From the NCBI RefSeq assembly GCF_026151165.2, contig NZ_CP117849.1, positions 2,294,001-2,358,000 of the forward strand: DNA of 64,000 bases. The letters run 5' to 3'. A program made the translations under genes and the position numbers. The DNA comes from Cryobacterium sp. SO2. GTDB lineage: Bacteria; Actinomycetota; Actinomycetes; Actinomycetales; Microbacteriaceae. The stretch's first letter is position 1; each line of letters starts with the position of its first letter. A model generated the notes under the pieces. That model saw only the letters and a program-made list of their open reading frames with translations. It did not search any database and was not told the DNA's origin. This document shows, in pieces, positions 40,409 through 48,586 of this stretch.

Positions 40409-40705
40409 TTACTCCTCGTCCAGGATGGCGGGCACGCGGAATTTGTCGCCGGCGCGATCGGGGGCGCCAGAGAGGGCCTGGTCGACGCTGAGCGAGGGCA
40501 CGACAACGTCGTCGCGGAACACATTCGTCAGCGGCATCGGGTGGCTGGTTGCCGGAACGTCGGGCGTCGCGACCTCGGCGACCTTGGCGACAGAGTCGAC
40601 GATCTGGCCGAGTTCGATCGTGAGACGATCGATTTCGGCAGAGCTGAGGTCGATCCGGGCGAGGTTGGCCAGATGGGCAACCTGCTCGGCCGTGATTTCA
40701 GACAT
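40409..40705 (-). CDS. gatC: Asp/Glu-tRNA(Asn/Gln) amidotransferase subunit C
   Basis: 98 aa. ITAEQVAHLANLARIDLSSAEIDRLTIELGQIVDSVAKV and PMPLTNVFRDD are the GatC signature. It stabilises the GatA-GatB complex. A GGGAG site lies 4 nt before the ATG. First gene of gatC-gatA-gatB-(103 aa)-mbfA. Confidence 0.95.
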   Translation of the reverse strand: MSEITAEQVAHLANLARIDLSSAEIDRLTIELGQIVDSVAKVAEVATPDVPATSHPMPLTNVFRDDVVVPSLSVDQALSGAPDRAGDKFRVPAILDEE

Positions 40706-40741
40706 GAAACTCCCAAGAAAATCGAAGTGGAAGCTTCAAGT

Positions 40742-42181
40742 CTATTCAGTGTCGCCGGTGACCAGTTCCGCGTTGTCGGTGCCGATCAAGGCCATGTTGT
40801 GCAGCGACTCGCTGCCGGGCTTGAAATAGTCGTTGTGGCCGACGGATTCGGTGAGTGTTGCGCCGGTCACGGAGTCGATGCCGCCGTGCACCCCGAGCAC
40901 CCTGGCGCCGTAGGACGACGCGCCGGGGTCGCTGCCGAAGAACGCCGAATTCACGGCTGGATCCCAGTCCGCCTTGCCGACGAACACGTTCTCGTCGGTG
41001 ACCTTCAGCTTGGCGGCCGACTGGATGGCGCTGCCCGGGGATCCGACGACGACGAGGGCGTCGACCTCGACCGATCCCTGCGCCAGGGCGAGGAGCGAGA
41101 CCGTCGAACCGTAAGAGTGCGCGAAGACCGAGACGAACGGCTGGTCGGCGCCGCGCGTGGCGCGCACGCCGGCCCAGGACGTCTCCAGGAACGCGGCGCC
41201 GGCCACGGCACGGTCGAGCCCGCCGACGGAGAACAGGTCTGGTGCTTCGTACCCGATCCAGGAGATCGTGGCGACGGTGGGCGCGGCCGCGGGCGTCGCG
41301 CTGGTCAAAGCCGAAGTCGTCAGTGCCGTGGCAGCCAGCCCGCGACCGGAGGAGGCGGTCGTGACCGTCGGGCCGGCCGGCGTCGTGTCCTCGGCCAACA
41401 CGGCGACCTGTTCGCGGTAGAGGTCGTCTGCGACGTTGGTCCAGTTCACGATCTGGGGCTCGACCTGGTAGTTCATGCCGGGAACGAGGTAGCCGATGTA
41501 GTCGGCGGTGTCGGGGTTGCCGAGGGCGATGGCGGCCCGGCCGGACCCCGAGGTGTCCAACAGCACCAGGCTGCGCTTGGGACCGCCGTCGCTGGCGTGC
41601 AGCGCCGCGGCAACCTGGGTCAGCATGGCCGCCTGGCTGGTCAGCCGGGTGCGCTCGGTGGCCGAGAGGACGCCGTCGAGGGCGCGGGTCGCCTCGTCCA
41701 GGGATTCCCGCAGGTAGGTCTCGTTCGCCCGGCTGCGCTGGGCGAGGGGAACGCCGTCGAGGTTGCCGACGAGCCGCGGCGTCGCGGCCGTGAGTGACGC
41801 CCGCTGGGTCGCGTCGAGCATCGTCCACCAGGCGGAGACCACGGTGGCCTCCGGCGGTGCGGAGAGGACGGCGTCGATGTGGGTGGGAAACTCCGCGGCG
41901 AAGGCCGCGACATCGGCGAGGGGCAGCTGGGCCAGCCCGACGAGCAGATTGGCTCCGGTCATCGTGCCCATGGTGGCCAGGTCGATGTCGACGGAGGACG
42001 CGGTTTGCGTTTCCAGCTGGGCCCAGAGCGCTGAAGCGCCGCCGTCGCTCTGGCGGTCGGACACCCGCGCGGCAACCGTCTCCTGCAGGGTGACCCTTGA
42101 CGTTTCGGGCATGGTCGTGGTCCCGCCCGCCCCCACCAGGGACAGCGAGAGCGTCGCTACAACAGCGGCCTCGAACAGCAC
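40742..42181 (-). CDS. DUF1023 alpha/beta hydrolase
   Basis: 479 aa with an N-terminal signal-like segment (VVATLSLSLVGAGG), a helical region, then the DUF1023 hydrolase domain. The nucleophile elbow is VFAHSYGST (S356). Also visible: LVPGMNYQVEPQIVNWTNVADDLYREQVAVLAE, ISWIGYEAPD and HNDYFKPGSESLHNMA at the end (probable catalytic His). Such proteins are predicted secreted lipases or esterases. The GTG start is provisional. Confidence 0.78.
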   Translation of the reverse strand: MLFEAAVVATLSLSLVGAGGTTTMPETSRVTLQETVAARVSDRQSDGGASALWAQLETQTASSVDIDLATMGTMTGANLLVGLAQLPLADVAAFAAEFPTHIDAVLSAPPEATVVSAWWTMLDATQRASLTAATPRLVGNLDGVPLAQRSRANETYLRESLDEATRALDGVLSATERTRLTSQAAMLTQVAAALHASDGGPKRSLVLLDTSGSGRAAIALGNPDTADYIGYLVPGMNYQVEPQIVNWTNVADDLYREQVAVLAEDTTPAGPTVTTASSGRGLAATALTTSALTSATPAAAPTVATISWIGYEAPDLFSVGGLDRAVAGAAFLETSWAGVRATRGADQPFVSVFAHSYGSTVSLLALAQGSVEVDALVVVGSPGSAIQSAAKLKVTDENVFVGKADWDPAVNSAFFGSDPGASSYGARVLGVHGGIDSVTGATLTESVGHNDYFKPGSESLHNMALIGTDNAELVTGDTE

Positions 42182-42211
42182 GACGGGTCCCGTCCCCTCC
42201 CAAACGACGAA

Positions 42212-42239
42212 TAGTTAGCCGACTCGACGCCTGTGGCAA
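42212..42239 (-). promoter_or_regulatory. Sigma-70-type promoter for DUF1023 gene
   Basis: TTGCCA at 42234-42239 (minus strand) and TAACTA at 42212-42217 with a 16-bp spacer. The rest of 42182-42560 holds no gene I can support, only this promoter and a Family B palindrome. Confidence 0.5.
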
Positions 42240-42437
42240 GTCATGCAGACTCAGCCTAGCGACCCCCGGAGGCCCGGAATGCCCCTCCAACAGGGCTATC
42301 GGGGGTATTTGCACGTCTTTTCAGCCCCAATGTTTCGTTGACGTTTCCGGGGCCTGCCGATCGGCTGATTTGCGCGTCGCGGGCACTCCTGCACTCTCGG
42401 GCAGCACCCCCGGTGGCGCGCCGGCATTCGCCGCCTC

Positions 42438-42503
42438 AACTGTTCCCCGCGCGGACAATTGCGCCCGGTGCGCCGGCACCATTTGTCCGCTTCGGGCACA
42501 GTT
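42438..42503 (-). repeat. Family B intergenic palindrome, copy 3 (66 bp)
   Basis: AACTGT...ACAGTT borders with GCGGACAATT and ATTTGTCCGC arms and the same length as the other two copies. It lies downstream of the epimerase gene. Confidence 0.85.
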
Positions 42504-42560
42504 GGGCGGCGCTCGTCTGGCGGCGGGCGGATGCGGCGGGCGGATGCGGCGGCGGATGGG

Positions 42561-43565
42561 TCAGGCGGCGGCGTACTCCGCGAGCAGGGCAGCCTCGTCG
42601 GTGTCGCTGATCCCCGCCCGACGGGGGCCCTGCGGCACCCTGAGCCGCTCCCAGTACAGTGTGTCGGCGAGGGTCTCGGCCAGGGGCCGGGTGACCAGGC
42701 CTGCGGCTCGGGCCGCGCTGCTGTCACGGGCGTTGAATCCGGCGAAGTCCGGCAGCGGCAGCCAGAGCGGCATGGAGCGGGGCCCTGACCACGGCTGCAC
42801 GTCGTGCCCCTGCAGCCACTCGGCGTCTGCGCCCACGATCGGGCCGGAGTGCCCCGCCACCCCGCGGGCTACGGCGAGGTGCTCGGCGAGGGAGACGGTC
42901 TCCCCCGCGGCGTTGAACACCCCGGCGGTGCCGTCCTCCGCGGCGTCGACGATCCATTCGGCGAGGTCGCGCACGTCGAGCACCTGCGTCAACAGGCCGG
43001 GCACGTCGGGCACCAACACGCTGCAGTTGGCGCCGGCCGGCTGGTTGAACCGCAGCGGCCAATACCCGCTGCGGTCGGAGACGTCGCCAGGGCCACCGAT
43101 CAGGCCCGGCCGGGCGATCAGCGCCCTGTCCGCGCCGAAACCGTCGACCACGCGCTGCTCGCAGGCCACTTTCGCCTCACCGTAGCTGTCCATGGACTCC
43201 ATCACGTCGCCGTCGAGCGCCCGCAGCAGCTCACCGGTCTCGTCCTGACCGGGGGTCGCGGCGCCCGCGTAGACATTCCCCGACGACACGAAGGTGTACG
43301 AGGCGGCCCGCTCCCGCAACGCGGCCACGGCCGACGCCACCTGCCCGGGCTGCCGCGCCACATCCACCACCACGTCCCAGTCCTCGTCCGCCACGGCCGC
43401 ATAGGCCCCGGCCTGGCTGCGGTCGCCCCGCTCGAACCGGATGCCGGCCGGCGCGTCCCCGGATTCGCCGCGCGCCAGGCAGGTGACCTTGTGGCCGTGG
43501 TGCATCGCCGCCGTGGCGATGGTGTTGCCGAGCCAGGCCGTTCCGCCGAGGATGAGGAATCGCAT
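42561..43565 (-). CDS. NAD-dependent epimerase/dehydratase family protein
   Basis: 334 aa extended SDR. FLILGGTAWLGNTIATAA is the NAD-binding GxxGxxG variant. TFVSSGNVYAG stands near the catalytic Ser, and a YGEAK motif (DSYGEAKVACEQ) gives Tyr and Lys. FNQPAGANCSVLVPDVPGLLTQVLDVRDLAEWI matches actinobacterial reductase/epimerase paralogues acting on sugars or isoflavone-like substrates. Substrate unknown. Monocistronic. Confidence 0.83.
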   Translation of the reverse strand: MRFLILGGTAWLGNTIATAAMHHGHKVTCLARGESGDAPAGIRFERGDRSQAGAYAAVADEDWDVVVDVARQPGQVASAVAALRERAASYTFVSSGNVYAGAATPGQDETGELLRALDGDVMESMDSYGEAKVACEQRVVDGFGADRALIARPGLIGGPGDVSDRSGYWPLRFNQPAGANCSVLVPDVPGLLTQVLDVRDLAEWIVDAAEDGTAGVFNAAGETVSLAEHLAVARGVAGHSGPIVGADAEWLQGHDVQPWSGPRSMPLWLPLPDFAGFNARDSSAARAAGLVTRPLAETLADTLYWERLRVPQGPRRAGISDTDEAALLAEYAAA

Positions 43566-43609
43566 GTGGCCAGCTAACCCACCGGGGCGCGCGGCTGCAA
43601 GCGCGGTTC

Positions 43610-43750
43610 GCTCTGGGCACAGCACCCCGCCCGGATCGAGCGCCGAAGGGGTGCTTTGCTGCGACTCGGCAAACGGAATCCCGCGAGTTGCCGCATTACG
43701 CCCCTTTCAGGACCGCTGAAGGGGCACTTTCCGGCAACTCGGCGGAGGGA
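43610..43750 (-). repeat. Compound palindromic region between ligA and epimerase
   Basis: The first hairpin has AGCACCCC and GGGGTGCT near 43620-43655. The second spans 43685-43740 with GAGTTGCCG and CGGCAACTC outer arms and GCCCCTTTCAG and CTGAAGGGGC inner arms. GAAGGGG-x2-CTTT and CTCGGC recur in direct orientation, so the region looks like two or more copies of one element. Confidence 0.7.
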
Positions 43751-43782
43751 ACCCCACCTGCACAGCTGCGCAGTCCGGGTGA

Positions 43783-46110
43783 CTACTTCGTGTCGAGGTC
43801 TGGCGTGGTGTCGGCATCGGTCGGGTCGGCATCGATCGGGTCGGCGTCGCCGGCAGCATCCGCCGGCGCCGCATCGGGCACGCCGGCCGGACCGTGCTCG
43901 AGCAACAACCGGAACTCGTCGGCGTTCAGGATGCGGATGCCGAGAAGCTCGGCCTTGGCGAGCTTGGACCCGGCGCCGGGACCGGCGGCCACGAAGTCGG
44001 TGTTCTTCGACACGCTCGACGCGTTCTTGCCGCCCGCGGCAATGATCGCCTCAGAGGCGCCCTCGCGGGTGAAGCCCTCGAGGGAGCCCGTGGCCACCAC
44101 CGTGAGGCCGGCCAGTACTCCCCCGGCCGCCGCCGCGGCACCGGGGCCCGGATGCCCCGGAGTGTTGAACTGCACGCCGGCCGCGGCCCACTGCTCCACA
44201 ATGTCGCGGTGCCAGTCCACCTCGAACCAGGCGAGCACGGCGTCGGCGATGATGCCGCCGACCCCGTCGACCTCGGCCAGTTCCTCGCGGCTGGCGGCCC
44301 GGATGGCCTCGAGCGAGCCGAAGTGGTTCGCCAGCGCCCGGGCGGCCACCGGGCCGACGTGACGGATGTTGAGCGAGACCAGGATGCGCCAGAGCGGCTT
44401 GGTCTTGGCCAGCTCGATCTCCGCGATCAGCTTGACCGCGTTGGAGGAGGGCTGCGGCCCGGTCAGGCCGGCCTTCTTCTCGGCAGCGGAGGGGTTGCGG
44501 CGGAACGGGGTGCGCTGGCGAGCCGTGCCGTCTTCGTCTTCACGCGGCAGCCCGGTCTCGGCGTCGCGGACGACGACAGAAATCGGCAGCAGGTCGTCGA
44601 TGGTGAGATCGAACAGGCCCGCTTCGGTGTCCAGCGGGGGCACTTCGGGAATCGTCGGCTGGGTCAGCGCTGCCGCGGCCACCTCGCCGAGAACCTCGAT
44701 GTCGAGGGCGCCGCGGGAGCCGATGTGCTCGACCCGGCCGCGCACCTGGGCGGGGCAGCTGCGCGCGTTCGGGCAGCGCAGGTCGATGTCGCCCTCCTTG
44801 GCGGGGGCCAACGGGGTGCCGCAGTCCGGACAGTTCACGGGCATCACGAACTCGTATTCGGTGCCGTCGCGCAGTTCGACCACCGGGCCGAGGACCTCGG
44901 GGATCACGTCGCCGGCCTTCCGCAACACCACGGTGTCCCCGATGAGCACACCCTTGGCCTTCACGACGTCCTGGTTGTGCAGGGTGGCCTGGCGCACGAC
45001 GGAGCCGGCGACCCGCACCGGTGCCATCACGGCGAACGGGGTCGCCCGGCCCGTGCGGCCGACGCTCACGACGATGTCGAGCAGTTTCGTGTTCACCTGT
45101 TCGGGCGGGTACTTGTAGGCGATCGCCCAACGCGGCGCACGGTTGGTGGCACCGAGTTCGTCGTGCAGGGCGAGTTCGTCGACCTTGATCACGATGCCGT
45201 CGATCTCGTGTTCGACGCTGCCGCGGTGCTCACCGAAGTACTCGATGAACGCGGATGCCTCGCTGGGCTTCGCGACGACCTTGTAGTGCGTGCTGGTGGG
45301 CAGGCCCCACCCGGCGAGGAGGTCGTAGACGGCGGACTGCGAGTCGGCGCCGGGCTGTGCCCAGGCGCCGATGCCGTGCACGAGCATCCGCAGCCGGCCG
45401 AGCCTGGCCTTCATCAGGGCGAGCTGGTCGGGGTTCTTGCTCTCGGCCTTCTGGCGGAGCGATCCGCTGGCGGCGTTGCGCGGGTTGGCGAAGACGCGCT
45501 CACCGGCGGCGCTCTGCGCGGCGTTGAGCTCGCGGAACGCCTCGACGGGGAAGAACACCTCGCCGCGCACCTCCATCAGCGGGGGGTGCCCGGTGCCGGT
45601 CAGTCGCGCCGGAATGCCGGGAACGAGAGCGATGTTCTCGGTGACGTCTTCGCCGACGACGCCGTCCCCGCGGGTGGCGGCGCTCACGAGCGCGCCGTTC
45701 AGGTAGCGGAGGTTGATGGCCAGGCCGTCGATCTTGAGTTCGCAGAGGTAGTGCACAGCCCGGCCGGCGTCACGCTCGACCTTGGCCGCCCAGGCCTCGA
45801 ACTCCTCGATGGAGAACACATTGTCGAGGCTGAGCATTCGCTCGGCGTGCTGCACGGGGTCGAACAGGGTGGTCTCGGCGCGGCCGCCCACGGTCTGGGT
45901 GGGGCTGTCCTGGCTGGCCAGCTCGGGGAAGAGCCGTTCGAGTTCTTCCAGGCGCCGGATCAGGCCGTCGTACTCGGCGTCGGAGATGACGACCTCGTTG
46001 CGCTCGTAGTACGCGTCGCGCGCCTTGAGGATGCGGGTGGTGAGACTCGCGGCCTCGTCGCCGGCAGCGGAGAGCGCTGCCGCTGGCGACGATCCCGTGG
46101 TCTCAGGCAT
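43783..46110 (-). CDS. ligA: NAD-dependent DNA ligase
   Basis: 775 aa. Seals nicks in replication and repair. The adenylated Lys is in CELKIDG (K126). Also present: the Ia domain (SDAEYDGLIRRLEELE), the OB fold, a four-Cys zinc finger (CPDC, CPNARSC), HhH motifs (LNIRHVGPVAARALANHF, EVDGVGGIIADAV) and a C-terminal BRCT domain (GLTVVATGSLEGFTREGA). An extra charged segment (PREDEDGTARQRTPFRRNPSAAEKK) sits between finger and HhH, common in actinobacteria. The start overlaps the mnmA stop by 8 bp. Confidence 0.96.
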   Translation of the reverse strand: MPETTGSSPAAALSAAGDEAASLTTRILKARDAYYERNEVVISDAEYDGLIRRLEELERLFPELASQDSPTQTVGGRAETTLFDPVQHAERMLSLDNVFSIEEFEAWAAKVERDAGRAVHYLCELKIDGLAINLRYLNGALVSAATRGDGVVGEDVTENIALVPGIPARLTGTGHPPLMEVRGEVFFPVEAFRELNAAQSAAGERVFANPRNAASGSLRQKAESKNPDQLALMKARLGRLRMLVHGIGAWAQPGADSQSAVYDLLAGWGLPTSTHYKVVAKPSEASAFIEYFGEHRGSVEHEIDGIVIKVDELALHDELGATNRAPRWAIAYKYPPEQVNTKLLDIVVSVGRTGRATPFAVMAPVRVAGSVVRQATLHNQDVVKAKGVLIGDTVVLRKAGDVIPEVLGPVVELRDGTEYEFVMPVNCPDCGTPLAPAKEGDIDLRCPNARSCPAQVRGRVEHIGSRGALDIEVLGEVAAAALTQPTIPEVPPLDTEAGLFDLTIDDLLPISVVVRDAETGLPREDEDGTARQRTPFRRNPSAAEKKAGLTGPQPSSNAVKLIAEIELAKTKPLWRILVSLNIRHVGPVAARALANHFGSLEAIRAASREELAEVDGVGGIIADAVLAWFEVDWHRDIVEQWAAAGVQFNTPGHPGPGAAAAAGGVLAGLTVVATGSLEGFTREGASEAIIAAGGKNASSVSKNTDFVAAGPGAGSKLAKAELLGIRILNADEFRLLLEHGPAGVPDAAPADAAGDADPIDADPTDADTTPDLDTK

Positions 46111-47287
46111 TGACCGTCGTGGCGTCGGCGGCGGCGGCGGCGGCGGTGACCGGAACCGCGCTCACTGTGCGGTCGATGGTGCACTGGCCGAGCACCCGGG
46201 TGCCCACGTACACGACGGCGGTCTGGCCGGGCGCCACGCCGGTGAGCGGCTGGGTGGGCAGGATGCGCAGCTCGGTGTGCGCCTCAACCGGCGGAGTGGC
46301 GGTCGGATCGGCAGGCACGCTGATCACCTGGGCCACGGCGGGCTCGGGGTCGGCATGCGCGCGGATCTGCACGTCGCAGGCGAATTCGATCTCGGGGTGC
46401 TCCGGAGCCAGTCCGGCCCAGGTGTACTTGGTGCCGGCGATCTCCTTGATCGCCAGTGCCTCCTTGGGGCCCACGACCACGGTGTTCGAGACCGGGCGCA
46501 CCTCGAGCACGAACCGGGGCTTGCCGTCGGCGGCGGGCGTGCCGATGGAGAGACCCTTCCGCTGACCGACGGTGAACGCCACGGCGCCCTCGTGCTCGCC
46601 GAGCTTGTTGCCCTCGCGGTCCAGGATGTCGCCGGTCGCCGGGGCGACCCGCTCGCCCAGCCAGCCGCGGGTGTCGCCGTCCGGAATGAAGCAGATGTCG
46701 TAGGAGTCGGGCTTGTTCGCCACCGAGAAGCCGCGCTCGGCGGCCTCAGCACGCACCTCGGCCTTGGACGGCGTGGCGCCCAACGGGAACATCGAGTGCG
46801 CGAGCTGCTCCTTGGTGAGCACGCCGAGCACGTAGGACTGGTCCTTGGCCCAGGCGCTGGCTCGGTGCAGTTCCCGGTTGCCGTCGGCATCCGTGACGAT
46901 CGAGGCGTAGTGGCCCGTGCAGACGGCGTCGAAGCCGAGGGCGATGGCCTTCTCGAGCAGGGCGGCGAACTTAATCTTCTCGTTGCAGCGCATGCACGGG
47001 TTGGGGGTGCGGCCTGCGGCGTACTCGGCGATGAAGTCGTCGACCACGTCGAGCTTGAACCGCTCGGAGAAATCCCAGACGTAGTAGGGGATGCCAATGA
47101 TATTCGCGGCGCGTTGCGCGTCCATCGAATCCTCGACTGTGCAGCAGCCGCGGCTGCCGGTGCGGAGCGTGCCGGGCATGCGCGACAAGGCCAGGTGCAC
47201 CCCGACCACCTCGTGCCCTGCCTCGACCGCGCGGGCTGCGGCCACGGCGGAATCCACCCCACCGCTCATAGCTGCCAGAATCTTCAC
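46103..47287 (-). CDS. mnmA: tRNA 2-thiouridine synthase MnmA
   Basis: 394 aa. Makes 2-thiouridine at the wobble base of tRNAs for Lys, Glu and Gln. PP-loop AMSGGVDSAVAA, catalytic Cys in CMRCN and in SYDICFIPDGDTRG, TGHYASIV, and FTVGQRKGLSIG. Length is slightly above the family average because of a C-terminal Ala/Thr-rich end. GTG start 3 bp after the cysteine desulfurase stop, which supplies its sulfur. Confidence 0.95.
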   Translation of the reverse strand: MKILAAMSGGVDSAVAAARAVEAGHEVVGVHLALSRMPGTLRTGSRGCCTVEDSMDAQRAANIIGIPYYVWDFSERFKLDVVDDFIAEYAAGRTPNPCMRCNEKIKFAALLEKAIALGFDAVCTGHYASIVTDADGNRELHRASAWAKDQSYVLGVLTKEQLAHSMFPLGATPSKAEVRAEAAERGFSVANKPDSYDICFIPDGDTRGWLGERVAPATGDILDREGNKLGEHEGAVAFTVGQRKGLSIGTPAADGKPRFVLEVRPVSNTVVVGPKEALAIKEIAGTKYTWAGLAPEHPEIEFACDVQIRAHADPEPAVAQVISVPADPTATPPVEAHTELRILPTQPLTGVAPGQTAVVYVGTRVLGQCTIDRTVSAVPVTAAAAAADATTVNA

Positions 47288-47290
47288 TGG

Positions 47291-48499
47291 TTAAGTGTAC
47301 GCACGCGGCGCCGAGTCGGCCATTCCCGCGCCGATCGCCTGCGCCCACGCCGCCGGCAATGCCGCGAGCAGAGCGTCGACGTCGGCCTGCGTTGAGGTGC
47401 GGCCGAGCGTGATTCGCAGGGCACTGCGGGCTTCGGCCTCGCTGCGGCCCATGGCACGCAACACGTGCGACGGTTCGGGGATGCCCGCCTGGCAGGCTGA
47501 CCCGGTGGAGACCGACACCCCGGCCACATCCAGCAGGAACAGGAGCGAGTCGCCCTCGCAGCCCGGGAAGGTGAAGTGGGCGTTGCCGGGCAACCGCCCC
47601 ACCGGGTCAGGGTCGCCGTTCAGCACCGCGGACGGCACGGCGGCGCGGACGCCGGCGATCACGGCGTCGCGCAGCACCCGCAGGCGGCGGTTCTCGCTGG
47701 CGAGCTCGGCGGTCATGGCGGTGGCCGCGACGGCGAACGACACCGCGGCCGCCACATCCTGTGTGCCGCTGCGCACCTGGCGCTGCTGGCCGCCGCCGTG
47801 GATCAGCGGCACCACCGTAGTCGCGCGGGAGAGCACCAGGGCGCCGATGCCCACCGGCCCGCCGATCTTGTGCGCCGAGACGCTGAGCGCCGACACCCCC
47901 GCCGTGTGCAGAGCGGCGAAGTTGATGGGCATGTGCCCGTAGGCCGAGATCGCATCGATGTGCACGGGGATGCCGTGCGACGCGGCGAGCGCCGCCACGG
48001 CCTCGATCGGCTGCAGGGTGCCCACCTCGTTGTTGGCGGCGAGCAGGGTGACCAGGGCCACGTCGTGGGGGTTCGACGAGATGGCGGCGTCGAGGGCGGC
48101 CAGGTCGATGCGTCCCAGGGCGTCCAGCGGGATCCACTCCACAGTGGCGCCCTCTTGCTGCGCGAGCCACTCGACGGTATCGACGGTGGCGTGGTGCTCT
48201 CCCCCGGGCACGAGGATGCGGGTGCGGGGCGAACGAGCCCAGTACAGCCCCTTGATGCCGAGGTTGACCGCTTCGGTGCCGCCGCCGGTGAAGACGATCT
48301 CGATCGGGTCGCAGCCCACACTCGCGGCCACCTGTTCGCGGGCCTCCTCGAGCATCCGTTTGGCGTTCTGGCCCTGGCTGTGAATGGATGCGGGGTTGCC
48401 GACGACGGCCATCGCTTCCGCGTAGGCGGTGATGGCGGCCGGCAACATGGGGGCCGTCGCCGCGTGGTCGAGGTACGCGTGGTCGAAAGACACCGACAT
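47291..48499 (-). CDS. Cysteine desulfurase (IscS/NifS family)
   Basis: 402 aa PLP enzyme that takes sulfur from cysteine. DHAATAPMLPAAI, GGTEAVNLGIKGL, PGGEHHAT, the PLP lysine in SVSAHKIGGPVGIGAL, and the persulfide Cys in STGSACQAGIPEPSHVLRAMG. The family's usual DAxQA before it reads DAISA here. GGAGG precedes the ATG at 48497-48499. It heads the desulfurase-mnmA-ligA operon, so its main role is tRNA thiolation, although Fe-S assembly is also possible. Confidence 0.93.
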   Translation of the reverse strand: MSVSFDHAYLDHAATAPMLPAAITAYAEAMAVVGNPASIHSQGQNAKRMLEEAREQVAASVGCDPIEIVFTGGGTEAVNLGIKGLYWARSPRTRILVPGGEHHATVDTVEWLAQQEGATVEWIPLDALGRIDLAALDAAISSNPHDVALVTLLAANNEVGTLQPIEAVAALAASHGIPVHIDAISAYGHMPINFAALHTAGVSALSVSAHKIGGPVGIGALVLSRATTVVPLIHGGGQQRQVRSGTQDVAAAVSFAVAATAMTAELASENRRLRVLRDAVIAGVRAAVPSAVLNGDPDPVGRLPGNAHFTFPGCEGDSLLFLLDVAGVSVSTGSACQAGIPEPSHVLRAMGRSEAEARSALRITLGRTSTQADVDALLAALPAAWAQAIGAGMADSAPRAYT

Positions 48500-48574
48500 G
48501 TGCTCGCCTCCTGGCAGATCTGTGGCGGGCGGGTCGGCCATCCGGACTGGTCGGAATACCACGCCTGCACTCAT

Positions 48575-48580
48575 TACTCT
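48575..48580 (+). promoter_or_regulatory. Leaderless -10 box for glgX
   Basis: TACTCT, AGTTTC, then ATG at 48587. It decides the glgX start; the long open frame upstream runs antisense through the desulfurase gene. Confidence 0.65.
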
Positions 48581-48586
48581 AGTTTC

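Noticed and set aside
38927..41797. Very long plus-strand open frame opposite gatA, gatC and the DUF1023 gene
   Set aside because: It crosses three real minus-strand genes and has the low-complexity composition of antisense frames in high-GC DNA; no start signal.
43783..46110. Charged insertion in LigA considered as a possible intein or foreign domain
   Set aside because: It is short, lacks intein motifs, and similar insertions occur in actinobacterial LigA proteins.
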